Assembly: GCA_016875975.1 (NCBI GenBank) | Contig: VGOF01000011.1 | Span: 1 to 16,203 of the forward strand | Reading direction: 5' to 3' | Length of the DNA stretch: 16,203 bases | Origin: Chloroflexota bacterium | GTDB lineage: Bacteria; Chloroflexota; Dehalococcoidia; GIF9; UBA5629 | Shown: positions 6,269 to 13,549 of the stretch, piece after piece | Numbering within the stretch: the first letter of the stretch is position 1 | How the letters are laid out: every line of letters starts with the position of its first letter | Notes under the pieces: generated by a model | The model's input: only the letters and a program-made list of their open reading frames with translations | What the model was told of the DNA's origin: nothing | Databases searched by the model: none | Made by a program: the position numbers and the translations under genes

Positions 6269-6697
6269 CTAGAAACCTAGTTTTGGTGCTCTTTTGGCTC
6301 GTCTTTCGGCTATTCTGAGGCGAATCAGTGACCGTCTGAGCGCAGCTTCAACGCGCCTTTCGTCTATGCCCGGGGGGTGTGTTCTTAGCTGTTCTTCAGC
6401 CCTGCGTTTTGCAGCTTCAGCACGCTCTACGTCTATTTCCTCGGCGCGTTCGCAGGCATCGGCCAGGACTATTATTTTGTCTGGGCGGACTTCGAGAAAG
6501 CCGCCGGTAACGGCCAGATAGGTTTCGTCGTGCCCTTTTCTGATGAGCAACTCACCGGGCTGGAGTGTGGTCATCAGTGGGGCATGGTGAAGCAATATGC
6601 CCAACTCACCAACAATACCCGGGGCAACCACAACATCAACATCGTCGGACATCACTTGGTGTTCGGCTGTTATGACGTCTAGCTTTATAGGGGACAC
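6269..6697 (-). CDS. atpC: F1 ATP synthase epsilon subunit
   Basis: Epsilon is part of the central stalk, couples rotation to catalysis and inhibits ATP hydrolysis. The 142-residue protein has the N-terminal beta-sandwich with the family block ITAEHQVMSDDVDVVVAPGI and GELGILLHHAPLMTTLQPGE, then the GGFLEVRPDKIIVLAD strand and a C-terminal two-helix region rich in Arg/Ala/Glu from about residue 88 on, so the full inhibitory C-terminal domain seems present. The start is GTG at 6697, sharing one base with the atpD stop (TAGTG), with GGAG about nine bases upstream. It is the last gene of the atp operon and ends in a convergent gap with khpA. Confidence 0.96.
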   Translation of the reverse strand: MSPIKLDVITAEHQVMSDDVDVVVAPGIVGELGILLHHAPLMTTLQPGELLIRKGHDETYLAVTGGFLEVRPDKIIVLADACERAEEIDVERAEAAKRRAEEQLRTHPPGIDERRVEAALRRSLIRLRIAERRAKRAPKLGF

Positions 6698-8091
6698 TAG
6701 GCTGTCTCCATTTTCTTGGCTTGCTCCACGGCCTCTTCAATAGTGCCTACCATGTAGAAGGCCGCTTCTGGAAGGCTGTCATGCTTACCTTCCAGGATTT
6801 CCTTGAAGCTGCGTACGGTTTCCTTGATGGGTACGTATTTGCCAGGTCTGCCGGTGAAGGCTTCAGCCACGGACATAGGCTGAGAGAGAAATCTCTGAAT
6901 ACGACGTGCCCTGGCTACGGTGGTCTTGTCTTCGTCGCTAAGCTCTTCCATGCCCAATATGGCGATGATGTCCTGCAAGTCCTTGTAGCGTTGTAGTACC
7001 ATCTGTACGCCACGTGCCACCTGGTAATGCTCTTCGCCCACGATTTGGGGGTCGAGGATTCGGGATGTGGAAGACAGGGGGTCTACGGCAGGGTAGATGC
7101 CCAGCTCGGAAATGGCGCGGTCTAGTGCGATTACGGAATCGAGATGAGCGAATGTGGTCACAATTCCGGGGTCTGTATAATCATCGGCAGGTACATAGAT
7201 GGCCTGAAAAGAAGTGATGGAGCCTTTCTTGGTGGAAGTGATTCTTTCTTCCAATTCCCCTACGTCGGTGGATAGGGTAGGCTGATAACCAACTGCTGAG
7301 GGCATGCGTCCCAGCAGGGCCGATACCTCCATGTTGGCCAGGATGTGGCGGTAAATATTATCGATGAATAGGAGGACGTCGCGTCCTTCCACCTCTCGGA
7401 AGTATTCGGCCATAGTGACGCCTGTCAGTCCGACCCTGGCTCGGACACCCGGTGGCTCGTTCATTTGCCCAAAGACGAGCACCGTCTTTGCGATAACACC
7501 GGATTCCTTCATCTCTCGCCAGAGGTCATTACCTTCTCTGGACCTTTCTCCTACGCCAGCGAAAACAGAAAAGCCGCCGTGCTGGGTGGCGATATTGTGT
7601 ATCAACTCCTGGATGATGACTGTTTTACCTACGCCTGCGCCACCAAAGGCGCCGATTTTGCCGCCTTTGGTGAACGGTGTAATGAGGTCAATGACCTTAA
7701 GCCCTGTCTCCAGCATCTGGGATGTGGTCTCCTGTTCATCAAGCGGAGGTGGTGGACGGTGTATAGGGAAACGTTCTTTTGCCTTTACCTCTCCGAGGTC
7801 ATCTAGGGGTTCGCCGAAGACGTTGAACAGGCGGCCTAAGGTTGCTGGACCTACGGGGACTGCAACGGGTGCGCCGGTATCTATAGCCTCACTACCCCTC
7901 TCCAGCCCATCGGTGGGGCAGAGAGCCAGGCAACGTACCCAGTTATTGCCGATATGATGCTGAACTTCCAGGACGATCTTGCTGCCGTCCTGGTTGATCT
8001 CTATGGAGTTGTAGAGCGCTGGCAGTTTCTCTTGAGGGAACTCCACATCGACGACAGTGCCGATTACCTGGACTACTTTGCCTTTGTTCAA
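6697..8091 (-). CDS. atpD: F1 ATP synthase beta subunit
   Basis: Beta carries the catalytic nucleotide sites. In the 464-residue product the P-loop GGAGVGKT is at 150-157, the catalytic-glutamate segment GERSREG at 181-187, the Walker B end LLFIDN around 240-245, and the torque-coupling DELSEED equivalent reads EELSDED. Just after the Walker B aspartate the usual IFRFTQAGSEV is replaced by IYRHILANMEV, an odd change in a normally near-invariant loop. The start is taken as TTG 8091 because AGGAGGTGA, a full match to the 16S rRNA tail, ends three bases upstream and the protein then starts (M)NKGKVVQVIG as in homologues. ATG 8121 would be in frame but overlaps atpG and lacks such a site. The gene shares one base with atpC. 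Confidence 0.96.
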   Translation of the reverse strand: MNKGKVVQVIGTVVDVEFPQEKLPALYNSIEINQDGSKIVLEVQHHIGNNWVRCLALCPTDGLERGSEAIDTGAPVAVPVGPATLGRLFNVFGEPLDDLGEVKAKERFPIHRPPPPLDEQETTSQMLETGLKVIDLITPFTKGGKIGAFGGAGVGKTVIIQELIHNIATQHGGFSVFAGVGERSREGNDLWREMKESGVIAKTVLVFGQMNEPPGVRARVGLTGVTMAEYFREVEGRDVLLFIDNIYRHILANMEVSALLGRMPSAVGYQPTLSTDVGELEERITSTKKGSITSFQAIYVPADDYTDPGIVTTFAHLDSVIALDRAISELGIYPAVDPLSSTSRILDPQIVGEEHYQVARGVQMVLQRYKDLQDIIAILGMEELSDEDKTTVARARRIQRFLSQPMSVAEAFTGRPGKYVPIKETVRSFKEILEGKHDSLPEAAFYMVGTIEEAVEQAKKMETA

Positions 8092-8104
8092 ATTGTCACC
8101 TCCT

Positions 8105-8965
8105 CTAGCGCAGACTTTCAACGCCTCCGGTGATGTCGAGTAGGTCTGTGGTTATCATTTCCTGACGGGCCTTGTTCAGGATGAGAGTAAGCCCGTTGAT
8201 AACCTCGTTGGCGTTTTCAGTGGCATTGCGCATAGCCACCATCCTGGCTGCCTGCTCGCTGGCAATAGCCTCGAGGATGGCATGATATATTCTCATATCC
8301 ACATAGCGTGGTAGAAGCTCTCCTAGTACGAACTGGGGACTGGGTTCGTAGATATACTCGGTGGTCTCTGTTTTGGGGATAGGTGTAGGTTCTATAGGGA
8401 GCAATTGCTCCATAGTCGGATTCTGTACCATGACTGTGATAAACCTGGGATAAGCAATGTAAACCTGGTCGACATAGTGATTGGCATAGTCATCAAGGAC
8501 AATGTGCGATATAGGGATAGTGTCCAGTAGCTTAGGGCGGTCGCCGATTTTGGTGAACTCTGCTCTCAAGTCACGCTGATTGCGGAGCATGAAGTCGCGG
8601 CCTTTGCGTCCGATAGTAATAAGAGTAACCGGCATGCTTTGTTGTAGGATGAAGTTGCCGGTGAGTCGGTTCATATTGGCATTAAGGCCGCCGCAGAGTC
8701 CTCTGTCTGTAGTGATGTGGACTATGGCTATCCTGTTTATCTTGGCTCTTTTCTCTAGTAGGGGATGCAGGGGGCCACCCCCGGAGGTCTCAGCAGCAAG
8801 GTCGGAGATTACCTGTTGTATCTTGTCATTGTAGGGTCGGCCAGCGATGGCGTTTTCCTGGGCACGCCTCATTTTAGCCGTGGCGATCATTTCCATGGCC
8901 TTGGTAATTTTGGCTGTATTCTGGACGCTACGGATGCGCCGGCGAAGAAGGCGTGGGCTAATCAT
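8105..8965 (-). CDS. atpG: F1 ATP synthase gamma subunit
   Basis: Gamma is the rotating central shaft. The 286-residue protein shows the conserved N-terminal helix (RRRIRSVQNTAKITKAMEMI), the HITTDRGLCGGLNANMNR block around residues 83-100, and the C-terminal helix with SEQAARMVAMRNATENANE and LILNKARQEMITTDLLDI, both hallmark gamma segments. Length is usual for the family. The start is ATG 8965, nine bases after the atpA stop. The stop TAG (8105) directly abuts the atpD Shine-Dalgarno, and atpD follows after 13 bases. No anomaly was seen. Confidence 0.97.
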   Translation of the reverse strand: MISPRLLRRRIRSVQNTAKITKAMEMIATAKMRRAQENAIAGRPYNDKIQQVISDLAAETSGGGPLHPLLEKRAKINRIAIVHITTDRGLCGGLNANMNRLTGNFILQQSMPVTLITIGRKGRDFMLRNQRDLRAEFTKIGDRPKLLDTIPISHIVLDDYANHYVDQVYIAYPRFITVMVQNPTMEQLLPIEPTPIPKTETTEYIYEPSPQFVLGELLPRYVDMRIYHAILEAIASEQAARMVAMRNATENANEVINGLTLILNKARQEMITTDLLDITGGVESLR

Positions 8966-8974
8966 GGCAGTTTT

Positions 8975-10486
8975 TTAGTAGGTAAAGGTCTGTTTGAATG
9001 CCGGAATCGCTGATTTCAGCATCTCTTCAGTTTCCTTTTTTATCTCCTTGTCTTTGATGATACGCTGCCCTATATCAGGATAGTTGGTCTCTATAAAACG
9101 GTGGAAACCCTGTTCGAAGGCAGCGACTTTGTCTACAGGTATATCATCCAGATACCCGTTGGTGACGGCGTAGAGGATGGTCACCTCTTTGTCGAGTGGC
9201 ATTGGACTGTACTGTGGTTGTTTCAGTATCTCGGTGATGCGCTGTCCGCGCTGTAATTGTGACAATGTGGCTTTGTCCAAGTCTGAGGTACCGAACTGAG
9301 CGAAGGTGGCCAGCTCGCGATATTGCGCCATATCTAGCCTTAATTTTCCGGCCACTTGCCTCATGGCTCTAGTCTGGGCGTTGCCGCCAACGCGGGATAC
9401 TGATAGGCCGGCGTTCAGCGCCGGGCGGATACCGGTGTTGAATAGGTCGGTTTCTAGATATATCTGGCCATCGGTGATGGATATGACGTTTGTTGGTATA
9501 TACGCTGAGAGGTCACCGGCCTGGATCTCAATTATAGGCAACGCGGTCAGTGAGCCTCCGCCGAACTCGGGGGCCAGTTTGGCAGCACGCTCCAGGAGAC
9601 GACTGTGGAGGTAAAAGACGTCACCGGGGTAGGCTTCTCGGCCAGGTGGACGGCGCAGTATCAATGACATTTGGCGGTAGGCCCAGGCGTGCTTGGTCAG
9701 GTCGTCGTAGATAACCAGAGCGTCTCTCCCCTGTTCCATAAATTCTTCTCCTATGGCACAGCCGGCGTATGGTGCCAGGTATTGGAGAGGGGCTGGGTCA
9801 GAGGCGTTGGCTACCACCATTACGGTATGTGCCATGGCGCCGTATTTCTTCAGGGTTCCTATGACCTGCGCTACTTTGGAAGTTTTTTGGCCAATAGCCA
9901 CATAGATGCAGATTAGGTCGCCGCCTTTCTGGCTGATAATGGTATCGAGGGCTATGGCAGATTTGCCTACGGAGCGGTCACCGATTATGAGCTCGCGCTG
10001 GCCACGACCAATCGGAATCAGGCTATCAACTACTTTGATGCCGGTATGTACCGGGGTTCTCACTGGTTCCCTCATGACTACGTTAGGGGCAACTCTCTCC
10101 ACAGGCCTAATTCTGGTTGTTTTCATTGGTCCCATGTTGTCCAGGGGGTTGCCCAGAGGGTCGACCACACGGCCAATGAGTTCGTCGCCGACAGGCACTT
10201 CGACGACTTTTCCGGTGCAGCGGACTTCGTCGCCTTCTTTGATATGGCTGTAGTCGCCCAGTATGACCGCAGCTACATTATCCTCTTCCAGGTTGAGGGC
10301 TAAACCCATTGTCCCGTTGGCAAATTCTAGCAATTCGTTGTATTTGGCGCCGCGCAATCCATGGATGCGAGCGATGCCATCTCCCACCTCTATCACCGAG
10401 CCTATATCCACCATGGTGACGGTGGTGCCGAAATGCTGGATTTGCTCTTTTATAACTGATACTATGTCTCGTCCTGCAGTAGTCAT
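8975..10486 (-). CDS. atpA: F1 ATP synthase alpha subunit
   Basis: Alpha forms the catalytic hexamer with beta and carries the non-catalytic nucleotide sites. The 503-residue product has the expected blocks: VDSLIPIGRGQRELIIGD, YDDLTKHAWAYRQMSL, RRPPGREAYPGDVFYLHSRL and LSVSRVGGNAQTRAMRQVAG, with the arginine finger in SRVGG. The P-loop at 169-176 reads GDRSVGKS rather than GDRQTGKT: the Thr that binds magnesium is a Ser (conservative), while the Gln and first Thr are Ser and Val. The start is ATG 10486, with a GGGGG tract about nine bases upstream and 23 bases after the atpH stop. It is followed by atpG after nine bases. Confidence 0.97.
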   Translation of the reverse strand: MTTAGRDIVSVIKEQIQHFGTTVTMVDIGSVIEVGDGIARIHGLRGAKYNELLEFANGTMGLALNLEEDNVAAVILGDYSHIKEGDEVRCTGKVVEVPVGDELIGRVVDPLGNPLDNMGPMKTTRIRPVERVAPNVVMREPVRTPVHTGIKVVDSLIPIGRGQRELIIGDRSVGKSAIALDTIISQKGGDLICIYVAIGQKTSKVAQVIGTLKKYGAMAHTVMVVANASDPAPLQYLAPYAGCAIGEEFMEQGRDALVIYDDLTKHAWAYRQMSLILRRPPGREAYPGDVFYLHSRLLERAAKLAPEFGGGSLTALPIIEIQAGDLSAYIPTNVISITDGQIYLETDLFNTGIRPALNAGLSVSRVGGNAQTRAMRQVAGKLRLDMAQYRELATFAQFGTSDLDKATLSQLQRGQRITEILKQPQYSPMPLDKEVTILYAVTNGYLDDIPVDKVAAFEQGFHRFIETNYPDIGQRIIKDKEIKKETEEMLKSAIPAFKQTFTY

Positions 10487-10509
10487 GCTGCTTACCCCCT
10501 TACAGGTAA

Positions 10510-11049
10510 CTATGTGGCGGCTTCAGCCAAGCTCCTTTTCATTTGTTCCAATTTGCTATGTATGCTGCAATCGATAAGACTGTCATCGATTCTGGCTACG
10601 AACCCACCGATGATGTCAGTGTCAACCTTGAGGCTAAGGCTGAGCTTCTTGCCGATCATGGCCTCCAGGCTCTGGGCGATTTTCTTTTTGCCTGTGTCAT
10701 CTAGCGGGATGGCTGTAGTGACTTCAGCATGCCTTATGCCGCGGTGTTCATCGAGTAGGCGTTGGTATTCGTCTGCAATTTGGGGAATGCTCCTGAGACG
10801 CCCCTTGAGTATTAGAAGGTAGGTCAGATTCAGTGCCAGCGGACTTATCTTGCCCAGTTTTTCCTGCGCTAGTTTGGCCTTGAGGTCAAAAGGCACCTTT
10901 GGATTTTCCAACAAAGACATCGCCTCAGAATCCTGAGCTAGCCCAGTAATTCTCTTCAATTCAGGCTGCCATTTCTCTAATTGGTTCTTTTCCTTGGCAA
11001 TCTCGAAGACAGCCTGAGCATAACGTTTGCTAGAAACAGTTGCTGGCAT
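10510..11049 (-). CDS. atpH: F1 ATP synthase delta subunit (OSCP)
   Basis: Delta holds the peripheral stalk to the top of F1. The 179-residue protein has the family layout: an N-terminal helical domain starting SSKRYAQAVFEIAKEKNQLEKW, the LLILKGRLRSIPQIADEYQRLLDEH connector (around residues 78-102), and the C-terminal IIGGFVARIDDSLIDCSIHSKLEQM motif, in which the GG-x-x-x-x-x-D-x-S-x-x-x-S-x pattern typical of delta is clear. It starts at ATG 11049, 13 bases after the atpF stop, with only a weak AAGG upstream, which suggests coupling to atpF translation. No anomaly was seen. Confidence 0.95.
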   Translation of the reverse strand: MPATVSSKRYAQAVFEIAKEKNQLEKWQPELKRITGLAQDSEAMSLLENPKVPFDLKAKLAQEKLGKISPLALNLTYLLILKGRLRSIPQIADEYQRLLDEHRGIRHAEVTTAIPLDDTGKKKIAQSLEAMIGKKLSLSLKVDTDIIGGFVARIDDSLIDCSIHSKLEQMKRSLAEAAT

Positions 11050-11062
11050 TTATTGTGGCCTT

Positions 11063-11563
11063 CTATTTTCGTTTAAATGTCGCGCTCTCTTTGAGCACTT
11101 CGTCGATTAGCTTGCGGTGCTTTTCTTTATCCAGTGTTTCTCTGGTCACCTTTTCTGCAGCCAGAATAGCTATGCCCACAAACTCCTTACGCAGGTCGTC
11201 GATGATTTTATCTCGTTCTTGCCGGATCTCAGTTTGTGCTTTAGCCAGAATGGTCTCGGCTTCTTGTCGGGCTTTCTCCTTCGCTTCTTCTTTGAGTCTC
11301 TCGCCGATCTGTGTTGCTTGTGCTATTACAGTTTGACCTTCTTTCCTGGCTGTTTCCAGGTGTGCTTTTATCTCCTCTTCGCTACGTGTTGTCTGTTCCT
11401 TGATTCTCTCCGCTTGCTCAATGCTCTCCTTTATTTTGGCTTGTCGTTCATCAAGCACCCTTAGCACTGGCCGGTACAGGACCAGCGTGAGCAGGCCGAA
11501 CAGGATAAGGAAGTTTACGACGAAGGCTATAAGCAGAGGTAGGTTAATTCCTAAACCTTCCAT
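11063..11563 (-). CDS. atpF: F0 ATP synthase b subunit
   Basis: Subunit b forms the peripheral stalk. The 166-residue protein has one N-terminal transmembrane helix (about residues 8-30, INLPLLIAFVVNFLILFGLL...), the YRPVLRVLDERQAKIKESIE segment that follows it in most b subunits, and then a long charged, heptad-like helix rich in Glu/Lys/Ala for dimer formation up to the C-terminus. Start ATG 11563 has AAGG five bases upstream. It follows the 43-residue membrane ORF after 29 bases and precedes atpH by 13 bases. Only one b gene is present; I see no b' copy. Confidence 0.95.
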   Translation of the reverse strand: MEGLGINLPLLIAFVVNFLILFGLLTLVLYRPVLRVLDERQAKIKESIEQAERIKEQTTRSEEEIKAHLETARKEGQTVIAQATQIGERLKEEAKEKARQEAETILAKAQTEIRQERDKIIDDLRKEFVGIAILAAEKVTRETLDKEKHRKLIDEVLKESATFKRK

Positions 11564-11592
11564 GTTACCTTGCCAACGTTAATTTTGGTTTC

Positions 11593-11724
11593 CTAGCCCG
11601 CCGCCGGTGGCAGGAAGGCACCAATAAGTATTGCCATCAGGATAAGCCCGGCTACTACAAATAGGCCGAGTATGATGGCCCCGATAATGACGCCGAATGA
11701 AATCGGCAAACCATCGTCTTGCAT
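11593..11724 (-). CDS. 43-residue membrane microprotein between atpE and atpF
   Basis: This short ORF lies in the 178-base gap between the c and b subunit genes. It starts at ATG 11724, ends at TAG 11593, and encodes 43 residues: a short acidic N-terminus (MQDDGLPIS), then residues 10-38, an unbroken hydrophobic helix with glycines at 11, 15, 20, 26 and 35 (VIIGAIILG...AGLILMAILIG), and a PPAAG tail. Translation signals are strong: AGGAGG lies eight bases before the ATG, 17 bases after the atpE stop. An overlapping ATG two codons earlier sits too close to the Shine-Dalgarno and gives a non-hydrophobic product. I recognise no family; it resembles neither c, b, a nor AtpZ. Position and translation signals suggest a small membrane partner or assembly factor of F0, but this is inference. 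Confidence 0.78.
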   Translation of the reverse strand: MQDDGLPISFGVIIGAIILGLFVVAGLILMAILIGAFLPPAAG

Positions 11725-11741
11725 TGGTCATTCCTCCTTAT

Positions 11742-11972
11742 CTACACTACTATGGCGAGGATTATCGCTGTGATAAGTGCATAGATACCGATGGCTTCGG
11801 CCAAGGCTCCGATCAGAATCATGTTAGTCAGAATCGGTCCTCTGGCTTCAGGGTTCCGGCCTAGAGCTTGCATAGCCCCGAAGCCGATTAGCCCCAGGCC
11901 CAGCCCTGGACCGAGAAAGCCTAGCCCGGCAACCAGTCCTACCGCCAGCATTTTCATTGCTTCTGCGTCCAT
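11742..11972 (-). CDS. atpE: F0 ATP synthase c subunit
   Basis: Subunit c forms the proton-carrying rotor ring. The 76-residue protein is a two-helix hairpin: helix 1 (about residues 8-35) with the glycine-rich GLGFLGPGLGLGLIGFG, the polar loop ALGRNPEARG that contacts F1, and helix 2 with the ion-binding Glu59 in ALAEAIGIYAL. The residues that mark sodium-binding rings are absent: Leu26 stands where Gln occurs in GPGIGQG-type c subunits and Ala60 where Ser follows the Glu, so proton coupling is inferred. Start ATG 11972 has AAAGGAG seven bases upstream. It follows atpB after 13 bases; the downstream neighbour is the 43-residue membrane ORF rather than atpF. Confidence 0.96.
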   Translation of the reverse strand: MDAEAMKMLAVGLVAGLGFLGPGLGLGLIGFGAMQALGRNPEARGPILTNMILIGALAEAIGIYALITAIILAIVV

Positions 11973-11985
11973 TTACATTCTCCTT

Positions 11986-12927
11986 TCACGCGTGTTCTTC
12001 CTCGGTGTGAGGTGTTAAGGCGATTACGCCAAATACTAGAGTCAACCCAGCGAAGATAAGAGCTTGGATGAATCCGATTAGAAGTTCGAGTCCATAGAAC
12101 GGTATGGTAGCTATCAGTGGGACTAGAAAACAGACTACCAGCAGCAGTATTTCACCTGCGGTCATGTTGCCAAAGAGACGGAAGGTAAAGCTGATAATTC
12201 TGATGAAGTGGCTGAATACTTCCAGGCAGCCGACAAAAATATTGATGAATCCGAAGAGGATTCCTGTTATGGCCGGTCGCAACTTTCCTTTGAACAAGCT
12301 GACTACGCCGTCTCGGAGTTGGTCGAATTTGAAAAAGCTGTTGATATACTTGGGAACGCCAATAGCGCGAAATCCCAGGTACTCGACAAAGATGAATGAT
12401 ACCAGCGCAATGGAAAGCGGCACGTTCACGTCGGTGTTGGCAGCTCTGAGCAACGGCACGAAAACGCTCTCATGCTCGTGGACTTCGTTGATGCCGATTG
12501 AGCCATAGAAGGGGAGGAGTCCCATATAAGCATTAGTGATAACGTAGAGAAATATGGTAGCTACTACAGGGAAGAGAGTACGAGCGTTTTTCTGCCCTGC
12601 CACGCCGGTGATGAAGTTCAACAATGTCTCCACGACCATCTCAGCGAGGCTCTGGAGCCTTCCTGGGACCAGGGTCATTTTTCGGGTGCAGGCATAGAAA
12701 AGCCCTGCTAATACGATTATGGTGAGCCAAGAAGCGATTAAAGTGTTAGTAATGGTGAAACTACCAAGGTGGGCTACACCCTCTGAGGGGAGTTCGACGT
12801 GAGGTTTGGGGACGGCTAGGGCTTTGGGGGGTGTAATGCCTAACAGGCTGGTGCCGAGTGGACCGACAATGAGGCCAGTAAGGAACAAGGCGAGGATGAA
12901 AATACCGACTAGGGCCGCGATTTTCAT
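11986..12927 (-). CDS. atpB: F0 ATP synthase a subunit
   Basis: Subunit a forms the proton half-channels against the c ring. The 313-residue protein has a hydrophobic N-terminal segment, several transmembrane helices, and the essential arginine in IISFTFRLFGNMTAGE (Arg250 from this start), followed by the helix LLIGFIQALIFAGLTLVFGVI. The family block LRAANTDVNVPLSIAL is present near the middle. Two starts are possible: ATG 12951 (four bases after the atpZ stop) and ATG 12927. I prefer 12927 because AAAGGTGG lies eight bases upstream and the product then begins with a lysine and hydrophobic helix. An 8-bp inverted repeat (12913-12920 and 12942-12949) brackets this start. atpE follows after 13 bases. 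Confidence 0.94.
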   Translation of the reverse strand: MKIAALVGIFILALFLTGLIVGPLGTSLLGITPPKALAVPKPHVELPSEGVAHLGSFTITNTLIASWLTIIVLAGLFYACTRKMTLVPGRLQSLAEMVVETLLNFITGVAGQKNARTLFPVVATIFLYVITNAYMGLLPFYGSIGINEVHEHESVFVPLLRAANTDVNVPLSIALVSFIFVEYLGFRAIGVPKYINSFFKFDQLRDGVVSLFKGKLRPAITGILFGFINIFVGCLEVFSHFIRIISFTFRLFGNMTAGEILLLVVCFLVPLIATIPFYGLELLIGFIQALIFAGLTLVFGVIALTPHTEEEHA

Positions 12928-12955
12928 GGAGCAACCACCTTTCGCGGCCATGGTG

Positions 12956-13261
12956 CTATTTGGCTCCCTTCATTTTGTTATTTCGTTCCATCTCTTCGCG
13001 CTGGAAGCGGCGGAGCATCTGGTACAGCCCGTAGAAGGCGGCAATGGTACCCAGCCCGAACCCGATCAGGGTAAATAGCGGATGGGTATCAAACTGGCTT
13101 GGACGGTCCAGCCAGTAACCTATCCCTGTTGGTATAACAATACTCAAAGCCACGTACCACCCAACTGTAGTGAGAAACCAGAGAGGCCTCGCCCATTCCA
13201 CTCGTGGCGGCTTCTCTGGTTTGTCTTGCTGTTTTACGTCACGCGTGTTTTTCTGAACCAA
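12956..13261 (-). CDS. atpZ: AtpZ/AtpI-family ATP synthase accessory membrane protein
   Basis: The 101-residue protein has a charged N-terminus, helix 1 (about residues 27-47), the GYWLDR motif, helix 2 (PLFTLIGFGLGTIAAFYGLYQML) and a basic C-terminal tail. Two helices joined by GxxLDR is the pattern of the AtpZ/F0F1-ATPase gene 1 family, whose members help c-ring assembly or magnesium/calcium uptake at the start of atp operons. The start is TTG 13261; an in-frame stop lies four codons upstream and no ATG precedes the conserved part. The Shine-Dalgarno is weak (GGAG about 13 bases away). I found no convincing promoter directly upstream, so it may be read through from the nuclease-domain gene and the small CxxC gene. 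Confidence 0.88.
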   Translation of the reverse strand: MVQKNTRDVKQQDKPEKPPRVEWARPLWFLTTVGWYVALSIVIPTGIGYWLDRPSQFDTHPLFTLIGFGLGTIAAFYGLYQMLRRFQREEMERNNKMKGAK

Positions 13262-13360
13262 AGCGACGTACTATCTCCGGCGCTGCCCTCATGCGACAAT
13301 TATTGTGGCAGATTGTTTTCTAGTTAGCCAGCTGTGAGCAAGCGTATTTTACCCTAAGGC

Positions 13361-13537
13361 TTAACTTCTATTAAAGAGTTTGGCGAAGTCGCCATCGAAC
13401 TCTCGGAGATAGCTATGTATATCTATCCAGACATTATACTGGTATCCCAGGACATTTGCTCTGTCTGTGTCATAGTGTTGTCCGCAGGCACCGCACTTCA
13501 GGCCAGACATTATCTCTCTTAAGAATTTGCCGTCCAT
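13361..13537 (-). CDS. 58-residue CxxC protein (possible half zinc ribbon)
   Basis: This short ORF follows the nuclease-domain gene by 12 bases on the same strand, in a gap that otherwise looks empty. From ATG 13537 to TAA 13361 it encodes 58 residues with a single CGACG pair (C15, C18) near the start followed by an aromatic and acidic region (QHYD, YQYNVWIDIHSYLREFDGDF). An alternative start at ATG 13510 (MSGLKCGACG) has a GAGAG-like sequence five bases upstream and gives 49 residues. A single CxxC could bind zinc as a dimer or act in redox chemistry. I recognise no named family. Its coding nature is supported by spacing and sensible composition but not by a strong ribosome site. Confidence 0.62.
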   Translation of the reverse strand: MDGKFLREIMSGLKCGACGQHYDTDRANVLGYQYNVWIDIHSYLREFDGDFAKLFNRS

Positions 13538-13549
13538 TTCTGGCTGTTT

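Noticed and set aside
6260..6300. Plus-strand terminator GCACC...GGTGC followed by TCTTTT at the end of atpC
   Set aside because: A 5-bp outer stem with a large, only partly paired loop that overlaps the atpC stop; too weak to call.
7364..7957. 197-codon plus-strand ORF
   Set aside because: Antisense shadow of atpD, rich in Ser/Pro/Arg, with no motif.
8092..8121. ATG 8121 as atpD start
   Set aside because: It adds ten unconserved residues and overlaps atpG; the AGGAGGTGA site fits TTG 8091.
13262..13360. Promoter directly before atpZ
   Set aside because: Best pairs such as TTGTCG-18-GATAGT match only 8 of 12 positions, not enough to claim.
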